DNA from: Alloboseaceae bacterium BT-24-1
GTDB taxonomy: Bacteria; Pseudomonadota; Alphaproteobacteria; Rhizobiales; Beijerinckiaceae
DNA: 64,000 nt
Assembly (NCBI GenBank): GCA_025846845.1
Contig: JAOYTL010000017.1
Span: forward strand, 71,781 to 135,780
Reading direction: 5' to 3'
The notes under the pieces: generated by a model
The model's database searches: none
What the model was told of the DNA's origin: nothing
The model's input: only the letters and a program-made list of their open reading frames with translations
Translations under genes and position numbers: made by a program
In this document: positions 8,388-16,967 of the stretch, piece after piece
Layout: each line of letters starts with the position of its first letter
Position numbering within the stretch: position 1 is the first letter of the stretch

Positions 8388-9553
8388 TCCAGCGCCTCGT
8401 CGCCGAGGGCGGCGAGGTCACGCTGGTGACGGAGAAGCCGGAGCCGGACCGCCCGGGGATCAGGCAGATCGCCTATTCGGTGGGCGAACCGGCGACCGCA
8501 CATGCGACGCTGGCGGCGACCGACTACCATGTCCGCACCGGCGAGGCGGTCGCGGCCGAGCTGGCGCGGCTGCACCGGCACGACCGGCCGGATGCGATTC
8601 TCGGCCATGTCGGCTGGGGCGGCATGCTCTTCGCCAAGGATGCGATGCCGGGCGTGCCGCTGATCGGCTATTGCGAGTACTTCTACAACGCGGCCGGCTC
8701 CGACCTCGATTTCGACCCGGCCTTCACCGTGCCGGAGCCAGAGCGGCGGCGTATCCGCATGCGTAACGCCGCCCAGCTGGTGACGCTGCAGACGCTCGAC
8801 TTCGCCTACGCGCCGACGCGCTGGCAGCAGCTGCAATATCCGCGCGCGCTGCAGCAGCGCATCGCGGTCTGCCATGACGGCATCGACATCCACGCCTGCC
8901 AGCCGGATGTGCAGGCGGCGTTCACCCTGCCCGACGGACGCACGCTCCGGCCTAGCGACCCAGTCGTCACCTTCGCCGCGCGCGATCTCGATCCCTATCG
9001 CGGCTACCCGCAGTTCATGCGCGCCGCGGCGCGGATCGCGCAGGCGCGGCCGGACGCGCTCTTCGTCTCGGTCGGCGGCGACGGCCCGGGCTATGGCCGG
9101 CCGCGCCCGGACGGGCGGCTCTGGCGCGAGGTGATGCTAGCGGAAACCGGGCTCGCCGATCGGATCGTCCATATCCCCTGGCTCACCCATGCCGATCTGA
9201 TCAGGCTGTTCCAGGTCTCGGCCGCCCATGTCTATCTGAGTGTTCCCTTCGTCTTGTCCTGGTCGATGTTGGAGGCGATGGCCTGCGGCGCGCTGATCGT
9301 CGGCTCGGCCACGCCGCCCGTGCAGGAGGTCATCCGGCACGGAGTCAACGGCCTGCTCGCCCCGTTCTTCGACGAGGAGCGGCTGGCAAAGACGGTGATC
9401 GCCGCGCTCGACAGGGGCGCTGAGCTGACGCCATTGCGTGCAGCTGCGCGCCAGACCGTCATCGCACGCTATGAGCGCGACGCCTGCGTCGACCGCCAGC
9501 TCGGCTTCATCGGCCGACTCGTCGCCGAGGACGATCTGCTGGCGGCGCAGTGA
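8336..9553 (+). CDS. GT-B (family 4) glycosyltransferase
   Basis: A 405-residue enzyme starting MHVLFVHRSGSGQFAHL, the classic N-terminus of family 4 enzymes of the HQNFPGQF type. The C-terminal nucleotide-sugar half has VTFAARDLDPYRGY, the strand LFVSVGGDGPGYG and the EX7E-type segment SMLEAMACGALIVGS. It uses an activated sugar to elongate a cell-surface glycan; donor and acceptor are unknown. The start lies 52 bases inside the preceding MarR-type gene, so translation is probably coupled. A longer open frame exists upstream, but the family N-terminus begins at this methionine. Confidence 0.87.
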   Translation: MHVLFVHRSGSGQFAHLIQRLVAEGGEVTLVTEKPEPDRPGIRQIAYSVGEPATAHATLAATDYHVRTGEAVAAELARLHRHDRPDAILGHVGWGGMLFAKDAMPGVPLIGYCEYFYNAAGSDLDFDPAFTVPEPERRRIRMRNAAQLVTLQTLDFAYAPTRWQQLQYPRALQQRIAVCHDGIDIHACQPDVQAAFTLPDGRTLRPSDPVVTFAARDLDPYRGYPQFMRAAARIAQARPDALFVSVGGDGPGYGRPRPDGRLWREVMLAETGLADRIVHIPWLTHADLIRLFQVSAAHVYLSVPFVLSWSMLEAMACGALIVGSATPPVQEVIRHGVNGLLAPFFDEERLAKTVIAALDRGAELTPLRAAARQTVIARYERDACVDRQLGFIGRLVAEDDLLAAQ

Positions 9554-9582
9554 TCGGCTCGTCCGGCCTTCCGGCCACTTGG

Positions 9583-9960
9583 TTAGCCAGTTGCTGGCAC
9601 TTCTGACGGCAGTGTGCCGAAGAAACCGATGATCTGGGTGATCAGGCCGTCATCGCCGACCGTCGCGATGTCGAGCCCTTCCGGCAGCCTGGTGCCGTCG
9701 GTCTCGATCACCTGCCAGGCGAAGCGGACGAAGCCGTGATGCTGCTGGACCACGCTGGTCCTGACCACGCGGGCGCCGGGGCGCTGCGCCAGCACTCCGG
9801 CGATGTGGTCGAGCAGGGCTTCGGCGCCGCGAGCATCGGCCCTTGGGTCGGTGTAGCGCCCGCCCTCTGCCCAGACTTCGGCTAACGCTGCGGCACGCGC
9901 CGCCGGCTCGGGATTGGACCAGGCTTCGCAATAGCGGTCGATGGTCGCCTCGATCGACAT
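9583..9960 (-). CDS. SnoaL/NTF2-like small protein
   Basis: A 125-residue protein of the NTF2-like alpha+beta barrel type. It opens MSIEATIDRYCEAWS and has the typical ALAEVWAEGGRYTDPRA segment, with later strands GFVRFAWQVIETDG and GLITQIIGFFG. Members are often small-molecule isomerases, dehydratases or binding proteins; no particular substrate can be read here. The start at 9960 is set by the strong ribosome binding site GGAGGAAA. It lies 28 bases downstream of the OsmC-family gene and probably forms its operon tail. Confidence 0.8.
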   Translation of the reverse strand: MSIEATIDRYCEAWSNPEPAARAAALAEVWAEGGRYTDPRADARGAEALLDHIAGVLAQRPGARVVRTSVVQQHHGFVRFAWQVIETDGTRLPEGLDIATVGDDGLITQIIGFFGTLPSEVPATG

Positions 9961-9988
9961 AAGACGGTTTCCTCCGTGCAATGCCGAC

Positions 9989-10474
9989 TCACACTGCGCC
10001 TTGATAGTCCCAGCTGCCATGCGTCTCGATCGCCGAGCGCACCGAATTGGCCAGGAAGCAGTTTGCGTGGGCCTCATGATGCAGGGCTTCGACGGCGGCC
10101 TCATCGGGCGCCTTCGGCCCGCTGAAGACGATATGCGGCTTCAGCGTCACCGACGCCACCCACTCCTTGCCGTCGGCGTTCTTCAGCATCATGCCTTCGG
10201 CCGCATCGACATAGCTGTCTACCCGCAAGCCGCGCAGTGTCGCAAGGTGAAGGAATGTAAGCATGTGGCAGCTCGACAAGGCCGCGACATAGGCCTCCTC
10301 GGGGTCGACATTGGCGGGATTCGAAAAGGGCACGCGCACGACATGCGGTGAGCTCGAGGCCGGCACCTCCAGGCCGCCGTCGAAACGCCAGAGATGGGCG
10401 CGGCTGTAGCGGTTGTCGACGAAGGCCTCCTCCTCGCCGCGCTGCCAGGTGATCGTCGCGCCATGCGTCGCCAT
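9989..10474 (-). CDS. OsmC-family peroxide-reducing protein
   Basis: A 161-residue OsmC/Ohr-superfamily protein with segments PEEAYVAALSSCHMLTFLHLA and HHEAHANCFLANSVRS. The two cysteines in these segments match the reactive and resolving pair used by the family to reduce organic hydroperoxides. The start ATG at 10474 shares one base with the gntR stop (TGATG) and is preceded by GGGAGA; a TTG one codon earlier is possible. Cotranscription with a GntR regulator suggests metabolite-responsive rather than simple OhrR-type control. Confidence 0.88.
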   Translation of the reverse strand: MATHGATITWQRGEEEAFVDNRYSRAHLWRFDGGLEVPASSSPHVVRVPFSNPANVDPEEAYVAALSSCHMLTFLHLATLRGLRVDSYVDAAEGMMLKNADGKEWVASVTLKPHIVFSGPKAPDEAAVEALHHEAHANCFLANSVRSAIETHGSWDYQGAV

Positions 10475-11133
10475 CAATTGTCTCCCTGCTCGGAGCAGGC
10501 CGCGAGCACGACTGCCCGCGTTGCCTGCAGATGGTGTTCGAGGATTGTCTGGGCCGCGGCCGCGTCGCCGGCCGCAACCGCCGCGATCAGTCGGCGGTGC
10601 TCGTCGGCCCAGCCCTGCTTGCGCGCGCCGGGGCCGAGCGCCTGGGCGCTGAACCGGTCGATCGGCGCGCGCAGCTGGCGGAACAGGGCAAGGCTGCGGG
10701 GCCGTCCCGCCGGCGCGTAGAGTGCTTCATGGAAGCCAATGTCGCCGGCGATCCAGCCGAGGCGATCGTCAGCATCCTCCAGAGTGTCCTGGAGTCGCTT
10801 GAGCTCGCGCAGCGAGCGCTGGTCGTGCTGGCCGAGCGCCCGCGCCAGCAGGTCGCCCTCCACCATCAGCCTGAGATCGAAGATCTCGTCGATCTCCTGA
10901 GCCCGTGGCCGGCTCACGCGCGCGCCGCGATAATGCGCGACATCGAGCAGTCCCTCGTTCTGGAGCTGGGCCAGAGCCTCGCGTACCGGGATGCGGCTGA
11001 CGCCATATTCAGCCGCGATCTGCTCCTGACGCAGGAGATCGCCCGGCTGCCAGTGACCCGCATCGATCGCCTCGCGCAGGCGCTGGGCGAGGGCGGAGGC
11101 AGTCGTGGCGGCGGCGAGGCGTATGGTCGACAT
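10474..11133 (-). CDS. GntR-family (FCD domain) transcriptional regulator
   Basis: A 219-residue regulator. The N-terminal winged helix includes LRQEQIAAEYGVSRIPVREA and LQNEGLLDV, the standard GntR DNA-binding region. The C-terminal helical FCD domain has the expected pattern EIFDLRLMVEGDLL, DIGFHEALY and EHRRLIAAVAAGDAAAA, with histidines suited to a metal/carboxylate effector site. It is first in the operon gntR-osmC-NTF2 and divergent from amn. A palindrome immediately upstream of its start suggests autoregulation. A longer frame reaches 11202, but ATG 11133 gives the normal family N-terminus. Confidence 0.87.
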   Translation of the reverse strand: MSTIRLAAATTASALAQRLREAIDAGHWQPGDLLRQEQIAAEYGVSRIPVREALAQLQNEGLLDVAHYRGARVSRPRAQEIDEIFDLRLMVEGDLLARALGQHDQRSLRELKRLQDTLEDADDRLGWIAGDIGFHEALYAPAGRPRSLALFRQLRAPIDRFSAQALGPGARKQGWADEHRRLIAAVAAGDAAAAQTILEHHLQATRAVVLAACSEQGDN

Positions 11134-11134
11134 A

Positions 11135-11148
11135 GGATAATTGTATCC
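11135..11148. promoter_or_regulatory. Palindrome abutting the gntR start codon
   Basis: GGATA-ATTG-TATCC, perfect 5-bp arms, ends one base before the gntR ATG (11133). On the minus strand it sits inside TTGGATACAATTATCC. GntR/FadR-type regulators bind short A/T-centred palindromes of this kind, so this is a likely autoregulatory operator; occupation would also mask the translation start. Confidence 0.5.
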
Positions 11149-11297
11149 AAAAATCTTTGACACACAAGTGGCCGATGGAAGCGCGGCGCGCCGGCTGGCC
11201 AAGGCGAGCCCTGCCTGATGATCGCGTCGCCGGGCGCACTGTTGTCAGCGACGTGTGCTCACCGCTACAAGCACGGCGAACGAGAGGTCGTTCGCAC

Positions 11298-12752
11298 ATG
11301 ACATTTGAGATCGCCGCCACGCCGCAGGAGGCCGTCGACCGGCTGGAGCTGCTCTACGATCAGGCGCGGACGGCGCTGCGAAACGATCTCCAGCGCTTCT
11401 TCGACACGGCACAGCCGCCGACGCTGGATGACCGGGCGCTCTATCGCTACCCGATGCTGCGCGTTACCTACGAACCGTCGAAGCTGCCGGCGGCGACGCG
11501 GCGCGGCTACGCCAAATTCGCCGCCCCCGGCATCTATTCGACCACGGTGACGCAGCCGGCCGAGTTCCGCGCCTATCTGCTCGACCAGCTCCAGCCGCTG
11601 GTCGAGGAATACGGCGCGACGATCGAGACCGGCATCAGCAGCCAGGAAATTCCCTATCCCTATGCGCTCGACGGCGGCGACGAGCTCGGCCGCGGCATGG
11701 TCACGGCCGCCGAGCTCGCCAGGCATTTCCCGACGCCGCTCCTGGCGCTGGTCGGCGACGAGATCGCTGACGGCACCTTCGAGATCGTCGAGGGCGAGCC
11801 GCGTCCGCTCTCGCTCTTCGACGCAGTCCGGGTCGATTATTCGCTGCGGCGCCTCGTGCACTACACCGGCACCGACTGGCGCGCCGTGCAGCCCTGGGTG
11901 CTGCTGACCAATTATCATCGCTATGTCGACCAGTTCGTCCGGCTCGCTCTGGCCGAGATCGAGGCCGGCACGGCGCAGGCGCTGGTCGCTCCGGGCGGCA
12001 TCCGCATCGACCGCGACGGCATCGATGTCAGCGCTGCCGAAAGGGTGATGTCGGCGCCCTGGCACCGCTTCCAGATGCCGGCCTATCACCTGATCCGCGA
12101 GAGCGGCGAGGGCGTGACCCTCGTCAACATCGGCGTCGGTCCATCCAACGCCAAGAATATCACCGACCATCTCGCGGTGCTCAGGCCGAATTGCTGGCTG
12201 ATGGTCGGCCATTGCGGCGGGTTGCGCCAGACGCAGATCATCGGCGACTACGTCCTCGCCCATGCCTATCTCCGGCAGGACGGCATTCTGGACGAACTGG
12301 TGCCGCCCGATGTGCCGGTTCCGGCCCTGGCGGAGGTCCAGGTCGCCCTGCAGGAGGCGGCGGCCGAAGTCACCGGCGAGAAGGGCGACCGGCTGAAGCA
12401 GCGCCTGCGCACCGGCACGGTCGTGACGCAGGACGATCGCAACTGGGAGCTGCGCTGGACCAAGGAGCGCAAGCGCATCAACCTGTCGCGCGCCATCGCG
12501 GTCGACATGGAATCGGGCACGATCGCGGCGCAGGGCTATCGCCTGCGCGTGCCCTACGGCACCTTGCTCTGCGTCTCCGACAAGCCGCTCCATGGCGAGA
12601 TCAAGCTGCCCGGCGCTGCCAACGCCTTCTATGAGCGCGCCGTCGGCGAGCACCTCAAGATCGGCCTCGCCGCGCTCGAGAAGCTCAAGGAAGCCGGCTC
12701 ACAAATCCATTCGCGCAAGCTCAGGAGCTTCGACGAGCCACCGTTCCGGTGA
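11298..12752 (+). CDS. amn: AMP nucleosidase
   Basis: A 484-residue protein, the same length as E. coli Amn. It hydrolyses AMP to adenine and ribose 5-phosphate in the cytoplasm, helping to set adenylate pools. The N-terminal alpha/beta domain (TPQEAVDRLELLYDQA) is followed by a nucleoside-phosphorylase-like catalytic domain with VNIGVGPSNAKNITDHLAVL, WLMVGHCGGLRQ and IAVDMESGTIAAQGYR, the latter carrying the conserved Asp/Glu of the fold. I chose ATG 11298 over an earlier in-frame start because the protein then aligns in length and N-terminus with known Amn. It is divergent from the gntR operon and followed by a palindromic repeat. Confidence 0.95.
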   Translation: MTFEIAATPQEAVDRLELLYDQARTALRNDLQRFFDTAQPPTLDDRALYRYPMLRVTYEPSKLPAATRRGYAKFAAPGIYSTTVTQPAEFRAYLLDQLQPLVEEYGATIETGISSQEIPYPYALDGGDELGRGMVTAAELARHFPTPLLALVGDEIADGTFEIVEGEPRPLSLFDAVRVDYSLRRLVHYTGTDWRAVQPWVLLTNYHRYVDQFVRLALAEIEAGTAQALVAPGGIRIDRDGIDVSAAERVMSAPWHRFQMPAYHLIRESGEGVTLVNIGVGPSNAKNITDHLAVLRPNCWLMVGHCGGLRQTQIIGDYVLAHAYLRQDGILDELVPPDVPVPALAEVQVALQEAAAEVTGEKGDRLKQRLRTGTVVTQDDRNWELRWTKERKRINLSRAIAVDMESGTIAAQGYRLRVPYGTLLCVSDKPLHGEIKLPGAANAFYERAVGEHLKIGLAALEKLKEAGSQIHSRKLRSFDEPPFR

Positions 12753-12754
12753 TG

Positions 12755-12849
12755 CCGTCATGCTCGCCCTCGTGGCGAGCATCCACGTCTTGAACACCGC
12801 CTTGCAGCAAGGAAGACGTGGATGGTCGGGACAGGCCCGACCATGACGG
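12755..12849. repeat. Palindromic intergenic repeat element
   Basis: A 95-base mosaic palindrome between the convergent ends of amn and the cytochrome gene. The outer arms CCGTCATG (12755-12762) and CATGACGG (12842-12849) enclose an inner stem CCACGTCTT / AAGACGTGG (12783-12791, 12812-12820). This pattern looks like the small repeated elements scattered between genes in Hyphomicrobiales. It may also serve as a bidirectional terminator. Confidence 0.7.
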
Positions 12850-12868
12850 GGAAGGTCACAGGCGAAGG

Positions 12869-13495
12869 TTACGCCGCCGGGCAGGCCGCCCCGCTGTCGG
12901 CCCAGGCCTGCATCAGTTCGCCGAACTGGGCATTCGTGCCCGGCGCCGGCTGGCGGCCCTTGCCGGGATTCCAGCCCCAGAGCACCAGCGTGTCAGTTGT
13001 CACGTGCTTGATGATCGCGGCGAGGTCGCGGCTGCCGTTGCGGTTCTGGTCCTTGAGCTGTTCGCAGATCTGGCCGAGCGTCTTGCCTTCCCAGGCCATC
13101 GAAGCTGGCGCCAGTGCCCAGTGACCGTCGCCGGGAACGCCGGCCGGGTCGAAGTTCTGCTTGCCATGGCAAGTGGTGCAGGCGAGGCCGGGCGCTCCGT
13201 GCCCGTCCTTGCCGCGCACCACCATCGGCTCGTGCAGCCGCCTCGTGTCGGTTTGGCGCGGCCGCTCGGTTGCGGGGTGGCAATTCATGCAACGTGGATG
13301 CTGCAGCACCTTGCCGATCTCGTTGAACAGCGCGACCGAGCGGTCGCGCTGATTGGCGATATTGGTGAAGCTTGCAGCTGGGCGCAGGGTCGCTCCGCCG
13401 GGCTGCGACGCCGGTGCGGTCTGCGCCAGCGTGAAGGCGCTGCCGAGCAGCAGGGTGACGGCGGCGGCAGCGGTTGAAAGAGCGATCGACCGCAT
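12869..13495 (-). CDS. Periplasmic dihaem c-type cytochrome of the Mo-hydroxylase operon
   Basis: A 208-residue protein with a signal peptide (about 1-25, ending AFTLAQ) and two haem c attachment motifs, CMNCH at 69-73 and CTTCH at 106-110. It is last in the operon with the 2Fe-2S and molybdopterin subunits of an isoquinoline-1-oxidoreductase-like enzyme, so it probably accepts electrons from that enzyme and passes them to the respiratory chain. The ATG at 13495 shares one base with the stop of the molybdenum subunit gene (TGATG). Function is inferred from motifs and position. Confidence 0.85.
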   Translation of the reverse strand: MRSIALSTAAAAVTLLLGSAFTLAQTAPASQPGGATLRPAASFTNIANQRDRSVALFNEIGKVLQHPRCMNCHPATERPRQTDTRRLHEPMVVRGKDGHGAPGLACTTCHGKQNFDPAGVPGDGHWALAPASMAWEGKTLGQICEQLKDQNRNGSRDLAAIIKHVTTDTLVLWGWNPGKGRQPAPGTNAQFGELMQAWADSGAACPAA

Positions 13496-15672
13496 CACAC
13501 CGTCCCTCCGACCATCGGCAGCGACAGCGGCCGCCCTCGGCCCAGCCGCGCTAGCGCGTTGGCGACCGCCGGCCCGATCGGCGGCACGCCCGGCTCGCCG
13601 ACGCCGCTCGGCTTTTCGGTCGAGGGCAGGATCCGGACCTCGACCTCCGGCATCTCGTGGATGCGCAGCGAGCGATAGCTGTCGAAATTGGCCTGCACCG
13701 GCCGGCCCTGGTCGAGCGTCAGCTCGCCATAGAGGATGTGCCCGAGCCCGAAGCCGATGCCGCCCTCCATCTGGGCGCGGATGATGTCGGGATTGACTGC
13801 GATGCCGCAATCGACCGCGCACCAGACCTTGTGCACCTTGGGCTCGCCGCCGGCGCCGAGCGAGACCTCGGCGATTTGCGCGACATAGGAGTTGAAGCTC
13901 TCGACCACGGCGACACCGCGGGCACGGCCGTCGACGGGCCCCGGGCCGTTCCACTTCGCCATGTCGGCGACCGCCTTCAGCACGCCGACAAGGCGCGGAT
14001 GCTTGCCCATCAAGGCGAGCCGCCCGGCGACCGGGTCCTGCCCGGCCTCCTGCAACAACTGGTCGATGAAGCACTCGACGGCATAGCCGGTATGGGTATG
14101 ACCGACCGAGCGCCACCACAGCGTCGGCACCCCGACCTTGGTCGCGTGCACCTCGCAGCGGAAATCGGCGACCTCGTAGGGCAGTTCATTGGCGCCCTCG
14201 ACCATGGTGGCGTCGATGCCGTTCTTCACCGTCATCGCCTCGAAGGGCGTGCCGAGGAAGAAGGACTGGCCGACGATCGAATTGGTCCAGGCGGTGATCT
14301 TGCCGTCCTTCACCGCACCGCGCATGCGATGCACGAAGAGCGGCCTGTAGTAGCCGCCGGCGAGGTCGTCCTCGCGCGTCCAGACCAGCTTGACCGGCCG
14401 GTTCGGGCCGATCGCCTTGCCGACCATGGCGAGCTCCGCCGCCAGATGCTGGCTGACCTGGGCGCGTCGGCCGAAAGAGCCGCCGGCGAGCATAGTCTCG
14501 AGCTGCACCTTCTCCGGCGGCAATTCCAGGATCGTCGCGATGGTCTGGTGCTCGGTGGTCTGGAACTGGCTGCCAAAGCGGGCGAGTGCCCCCTGCGCAT
14601 TCCATTCGAGATAGCCGTCGAGCGGCTCCATCGGCGCATGCGCCAGATAGGGGAAGACGTATTCCGCCTCGATCACCTTGTCGGCCTTGCCAAGTACCGC
14701 CTCGGCATCGCCATGCTTGCCGGCGACCGTACCCGGTGTCCGGGCGAGCGCCCGGTACTCGGCGATCAACTCGCGGCTGCCGCGCTTTTCGGCCCCGCTC
14801 TCGTCCCAGGTCACCTTCAGCGCCTCGCGGCCCTTCAGCGCCGGCCACATGCCAGTGCCGTAGACGGCGACACCCGAGCCGATCTGCTGAACGTCCACCA
14901 CGCCCTTGATCTTCTTCGCCTCGGTCGCGTCGAAGGAGGCGACCTTGCCGCCGAAGCGCGGCGGCCGGGCGACGACGACCGTCAGCATCTCGGGCGTCCG
15001 GATGTCGATGGTGAACTGCGTCTTGCCGGTGGATTTGCCGGGGCTGTCGAGGCGGTTGACCGCGCCCTCCTTGCCGATCAGCTTGAACTGAGCGGGGTCC
15101 TTCAGCTTGACCTCGGCCGGGGCCTGGAGCTTGGAGGCGGCCTCGGCGAACTCGCCGAAGCGGCCCTGCTTGCCGGAGGCGTGCTTCAGCACGCCCTTTT
15201 CGACAGTGATCTCGCCGGCCGGAACCTTCCAGGCCTCGGCGGCGGCCTGCACCAGCATGGCGCGGGCGGTGGCGCCGGCCTTGCGCATCTGCTCGAAGGA
15301 GTTGGCGATCGCGGTCGAGCCGCCGGTGCCCTGCACGCCGAAGGCGAGGTTGGCGTAGAGCTTGACGTCGGCCGGGGCGTGCTCGGCCCGCATCTGGCCC
15401 CAATCGGCGTCGAGTTCCTCGGCGACCAGGGTTGCAAGACCGGTGAACGGGCCCTGGCCGAACTCGATATGCTTGACCAGCACCGTCACCGTGTCGTCGG
15501 CGGCGATCCGGACGAAGGCGTTCGGCGCGAACGTCGCGGCACCGCCCGGCCGGAAGGCCTGAGCGGCGCCAGATTGCGCCCGGCCCGACTGCGGCAGGCT
15601 GAGGCCGATGACGAGGGCGCCGGTGCCCTTCAGGAGGTTGCGGCGGGAGAGGGAGATGTCGTGCGCGGTCAT
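13495..15672 (-). CDS. Molybdopterin-binding subunit of xanthine-dehydrogenase-family hydroxylase (IorB-like)
   Basis: A 725-residue subunit beginning with a twin-arginine signal, SRRNLLKGTGALVIGLSLP, at residues 9-27, so the enzyme is probably exported folded to the periplasm. The architecture fits the single-chain IorB type: repeated molybdopterin-binding segments, GGSFGRRAQVSQHLAAEL, the glycine-rich MEGGIGFGLGHILYGE, and the C-terminal GVGEPGVPP containing the catalytic glutamate of the family. It hydroxylates an N-heteroaromatic ring or aldehyde using water; the substrate is unknown. It sits three bases after the 2Fe-2S subunit gene and overlaps the cytochrome gene by one base. No FAD subunit is present, as in IorAB. 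Confidence 0.92.
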   Translation of the reverse strand: MTAHDISLSRRNLLKGTGALVIGLSLPQSGRAQSGAAQAFRPGGAATFAPNAFVRIAADDTVTVLVKHIEFGQGPFTGLATLVAEELDADWGQMRAEHAPADVKLYANLAFGVQGTGGSTAIANSFEQMRKAGATARAMLVQAAAEAWKVPAGEITVEKGVLKHASGKQGRFGEFAEAASKLQAPAEVKLKDPAQFKLIGKEGAVNRLDSPGKSTGKTQFTIDIRTPEMLTVVVARPPRFGGKVASFDATEAKKIKGVVDVQQIGSGVAVYGTGMWPALKGREALKVTWDESGAEKRGSRELIAEYRALARTPGTVAGKHGDAEAVLGKADKVIEAEYVFPYLAHAPMEPLDGYLEWNAQGALARFGSQFQTTEHQTIATILELPPEKVQLETMLAGGSFGRRAQVSQHLAAELAMVGKAIGPNRPVKLVWTREDDLAGGYYRPLFVHRMRGAVKDGKITAWTNSIVGQSFFLGTPFEAMTVKNGIDATMVEGANELPYEVADFRCEVHATKVGVPTLWWRSVGHTHTGYAVECFIDQLLQEAGQDPVAGRLALMGKHPRLVGVLKAVADMAKWNGPGPVDGRARGVAVVESFNSYVAQIAEVSLGAGGEPKVHKVWCAVDCGIAVNPDIIRAQMEGGIGFGLGHILYGELTLDQGRPVQANFDSYRSLRIHEMPEVEVRILPSTEKPSGVGEPGVPPIGPAVANALARLGRGRPLSLPMVGGTV

Positions 15673-15675
15673 GGC

Positions 15676-16137
15676 TCAGCCCTCCAGCGTGCGCGCGGCG
15701 TCGTGGATCGCGGCGCGGATGCGGACATAAGTTGCGCAGCGGCAGAGATTGCCGTTCATCGCGAGGTCGATGTCGCGGTCGGTCGGCTTGCGAATCTCGG
15801 TGAGCAGCGCGATCGCGCTCATCACCTGGCCGGACTGGCAGTAGCCGCATTGCGGCACGTCATGCTTGACCCAAGCCGCCTGCACGGCCTGCGCCTCCTT
15901 GCCGGCGAGCGCCTCGATCGTGGTGATCTTGGCCTCGCCAATGGCGGAAACGGGCATCGAGCAGGAGCGCAGCGGCTGGCCGTCCATATAGACGGTGCAG
16001 GCGCCGCATTGCGCGACGCCGCAGCCGAACTTGGTGCCGGTGAGCCCAATATTGTCGCGCAGCACCCAGAGCAGGGGTGTGTCGTCGTCGACGTCGACGC
16101 GATGCGTCGTTCCATTGATATTGATCGAGTGGACCAT
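15676..16137 (-). CDS. 2Fe-2S subunit of xanthine-dehydrogenase-family hydroxylase (IorA-like)
   Basis: A 153-residue iron-sulfur subunit. The plant-ferredoxin-type cluster ligands are Cys39, Cys44, Cys47 and Cys59. The second cluster is bound by Cys97, Cys100, Cys132 and Cys134 in the helical domain (CGYC and CRC). All eight ligands are present. It relays electrons from the Mo centre of the adjacent large subunit to the cytochrome encoded further downstream. It is the first gene of the operon and divergent from a TetR regulator 194 bases away. It has no signal peptide and is presumably co-exported with the Tat-tagged subunit. Confidence 0.94.
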   Translation of the reverse strand: MVHSININGTTHRVDVDDDTPLLWVLRDNIGLTGTKFGCGVAQCGACTVYMDGQPLRSCSMPVSAIGEAKITTIEALAGKEAQAVQAAWVKHDVPQCGYCQSGQVMSAIALLTEIRKPTDRDIDLAMNGNLCRCATYVRIRAAIHDAARTLEG

Positions 16138-16270
16138 GGCTGCCTCGCGGGATCGCGGTCATGCGCAGCACGGCACCATGGCAGCCGGATCGAGGCTCGC
16201 TCGCAGGCCCGTTCTGACATATCAGAAGCGGGCGAATGATCCGTCGTCTTGGGTCGTGCGACTAGACGAA

Positions 16271-16289
16271 TTAGACGTTTTGCGTCTAA
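16271..16289. promoter_or_regulatory. TetR-type operator candidate between the Mo-hydroxylase operon and tetR
   Basis: Inverted repeat TTAGACG (16271-16277) and CGTCTAA (16283-16289) with a five-base spacer, in the divergent promoter region. An additional half site TAGACGAA lies just upstream at 16263-16270. TetR-family dimers bind dyads of this size, so this probably controls both directions. Confidence 0.6.
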
Positions 16290-16331
16290 CTAGAATAGTT
16301 GCCGACAGTTTGGATTCTGTCAAGACTGCAA

Positions 16332-16967
16332 ATGAGCGACCGCAGCGAAAGTTCCATAACGTCCGGCGAGGACGGCAAGGGCCGCATCGAGCAGATCGCG
16401 GAGGCGGCTCTGCGTCTCTTCGCCCGCTATGGCTACAAGCGCACCTCGATGGACGACATCGCGCGCGAGGCCGGCGTTGCCCGCGCCACGCTCTACCTCC
16501 ATTTCAAAGGCAAGGACGACGTCTTCCGAGCGATGCTCGCGGGTCTCGGGGCCCAAGTCGAGACACGTTGCCGCGAGGCGCTGGCGACACCTGGCCCGTT
16601 CGCTGAGCGGCTGGCCGCGCTGATGGCGGCTCATCACGGCACCGCCTTCAGCGCCTTCAGCGCCGGCGAGCATCTCGGCGAGCTCAAGGCGGTGATGATC
16701 AGCATCGCAGGAGCCGAGCTTGCCGCCTTCGAGGCGATCTTCATCGACCTTGCTCGCCAGTTGTTCGACGGTGCTGCCGCGCAGGGCGAGATTTCGATCG
16801 AACGCAGCGGCCTGCGGCTGGACACCCTGATCGCGACGATCATGCGGGCTGCGGCCGGTGCGAAGTACGGCGAGCTGCCGTCCTGCGAGGACTATCTGCT
16901 GCGTCTGCGCGAGATCGCCTCGGTCTTTGCGGCTGCGGTTTCCAGGGACGGGGCGCTTCGAGCCTGA
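16332..16967 (+). CDS. TetR-family transcriptional regulator
   Basis: A 211-residue regulator. The N-terminal helix-turn-helix shows the full TetR signature: ALRLFARYGYKRTSMDDIA then EAGVARATLYLHFKGKDDVF. The C-terminal helical domain is ligand-binding and not diagnostic. I chose ATG 16332, which gives a normal short leader before the DNA-binding domain; a TTG start at 16299 is also open. No strong ribosome binding site is visible. It is divergent from the Mo-hydroxylase operon, which it probably represses, with a dyad between them. Confidence 0.87.
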   Translation: MSDRSESSITSGEDGKGRIEQIAEAALRLFARYGYKRTSMDDIAREAGVARATLYLHFKGKDDVFRAMLAGLGAQVETRCREALATPGPFAERLAALMAAHHGTAFSAFSAGEHLGELKAVMISIAGAELAAFEAIFIDLARQLFDGAAAQGEISIERSGLRLDTLIATIMRAAAGAKYGELPSCEDYLLRLREIASVFAAAVSRDGALRA

